Positions 63,320 through 64,000 of a stretch of DNA of 64,000 nucleotides are shown in pieces. The notes beneath the pieces were generated by a model. It was not told the DNA's origin, did not search any database, and was given only the letters and a program-made list of their open reading frames with translations. Source of the stretch: an uncultured Agathobacter sp. GTDB taxonomy: Bacteria > Bacillota > Clostridia > Lachnospirales > Lachnospiraceae. Location of the stretch: assembly GCA_934316545.1 (NCBI GenBank), contig CAKRDT010000009.1, positions 1 to 64,000 on the forward strand, given 5' to 3'. The position numbers and the translations under genes are program-made. Position 1 is the first letter of the stretch. Each line of letters starts with the position of its first letter.

Positions 63320-64000
63320 TTAATCATTCCCTTTTGTTTTATTATAACCACATTCATAAGCTCTATATTTTTTTATCATATCCTTTTCCAATAAATCAAT
63401 ATCCTTATATCCGCTATCAGCCAACGGGATGATCATCATCTTAAAACTGTTACCAGCTTTATAGTCAGCATATACATCACCATTACCATGTCCCGTAAAA
63501 TGTTGATTGATTCTAAAAAATAGTTTTTTTGCCTGACCTACATAATACATATTTTTATTTTCGTTATATATTACATAGACCCCTACTATATCTCCTTGTT
63601 GACATGCCTTAAGTTCAAAAAAATCTTTTACAGAGATTACAGATGTCGCATTAGTAAAATTTGAAAACTTAGTTTTCTTTTCTTTTTTTCTCCTCTTAAT
63701 ATACTTGTCAATAGCCTTATACAAATCCTTAACTCTTATTTCCGGATATTTTTCATTGACAAAATCACAAAATGATTTGTTAAATTTTTTGTTCTCACAA
63801 CACTCTTTTATAATTAAAGCTAATTGTTTTTTAGCATCATTCACATAATTAACCCTTAGTTCATCCTTTTGTGTCGTAATCGATTTTCCTAACTGTTTAT
63901 ACCTTTCCTCTACAACATCATAAGCATAATCTTCGATGATACCATAAACCCATTTATCCTGTAGTGAAACTTTTTTAATGTCAATATGCCTGTTTTGTTT
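63320..64000 (-). CDS. GIY-YIG nuclease domain protein, 5' end beyond the window
   Basis: The C-terminal region (about 90 residues) is a GIY-YIG domain: DIVGVYVIYNENKNMYYVGQA has the Gly-Val-Tyr and Tyr-Val-Gly elements, RINQHF carries the catalytic Arg, and LLEKDMIKKYRA the Glu. A GTG at 63844 could begin a 174-residue protein, but the frame stays open to the window edge with coding-like sequence (for example DKWVYGIIEDYAYDVVEERY), so the gene is more likely longer. It is more AT-rich and Lys-rich than its neighbours, suggesting acquisition. Its cellular role is unknown. Confidence 0.78.
   Translation of the reverse strand, partial: KQNRHIDIKKVSLQDKWVYGIIEDYAYDVVEERYKQLGKSITTQKDELRVNYVNDAKKQLALIIKECCENKKFNKSFCDFVNEKYPEIRVKDLYKAIDKYIKRRKKEKKTKFSNFTNATSVISVKDFFELKACQQGDIVGVYVIYNENKNMYYVGQAKKLFFRINQHFTGHGNGDVYADYKAGNSFKMMIIPLADSGYKDIDLLEKDMIKKYRAYECGYNKTKGND

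Overview
The window looks like chromosomal core sequence from a Gram-positive anaerobe of the Lachnospiraceae (Clostridia), in the Roseburia/Agathobacter neighbourhood. This is an inference from gene content: a six-gene Rnf complex, a biotin-dependent Na+ decarboxylase locus, a rimP-nusA-ylxR-ylxQ-infB operon of Firmicutes type, an L20-type leader before infC-rpmI-rplT, and Shine-Dalgarno sites of the AAGGAGG type. No species can be named from the sequence alone. Nearly all genes lie on the minus strand.

Layout. 0.1-6.6 kb: a Gx-type transporter gene, a NusG-domain-II protein, miaB, proline synthesis genes (proA, proB) with a DUF896 gene and 5-formyl-THF cyclo-ligase, and a lipid kinase. 6.8-13.1 kb: an ApbE flavin transferase convergent with rnfCDGEAB; ApbE is the enzyme expected to flavinylate RnfD and RnfG. 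13.3-20.1 kb: a YprB-like exonuclease, an orphan cheR, S1 protein, ispH, cmk, a BaiN-like flavoprotein and an RpiR-type regulator. 20.3-25.5 kb: a decarboxylase locus with both a pyruvate/oxaloacetate and an acyl-CoA carboxyltransferase. 25.6-30.1 kb: a D,D-carboxypeptidase, scpB-scpA and cardiolipin synthase. 30.1-33.1 kb: a subtilase, a 49-residue ORF, two unrecognised genes and a secreted propeller protein. 33.1-38.6 kb: an EF-G-like GTPase with altered G motifs, an ABC-F ATPase and tyrA. 38.6-40.1 kb: a non-coding island of nested repeats. 40.1-52.4 kb: pnp, rpsO, an NlpC/P60 hydrolase and the ribF-truB-nrnA-rbfA-infB-ylxQ-ylxR-nusA-rimP operon. 52.7-53.6 kb: two identical tRNA-Glu(CUC) genes and a small six-cysteine protein. 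53.8-57.1 kb: galE, an AraC-type regulator and infC-rpmI-rplT. 57.2-62.0 kb: pheA-ppx-ppk. The right edge holds a DUF5050-like protein and a GIY-YIG gene that continues beyond the window.

Metabolically, Rnf (ferredoxin:NAD+ oxidoreductase) and the OadB-type decarboxylase are both membrane ion pumps, so much of the first 26 kb concerns ion-gradient energy conservation.

The most unusual features are: the 1.44 kb repeat island between tyrA and pnp, which combines terminal inverted repeats, a 365-bp imperfect palindrome, twin hairpins, a five-unit 52-bp repeat and a three-unit 73/74-bp repeat; a three-copy family of about 120-bp intergenic repeats, always placed between a terminator and the next gene; the small CBM2-like cysteine protein with a leader-like N-terminus; the dual carboxyltransferase locus; and the EF-G paralogue lacking the usual catalytic histidine and NKxD motif.
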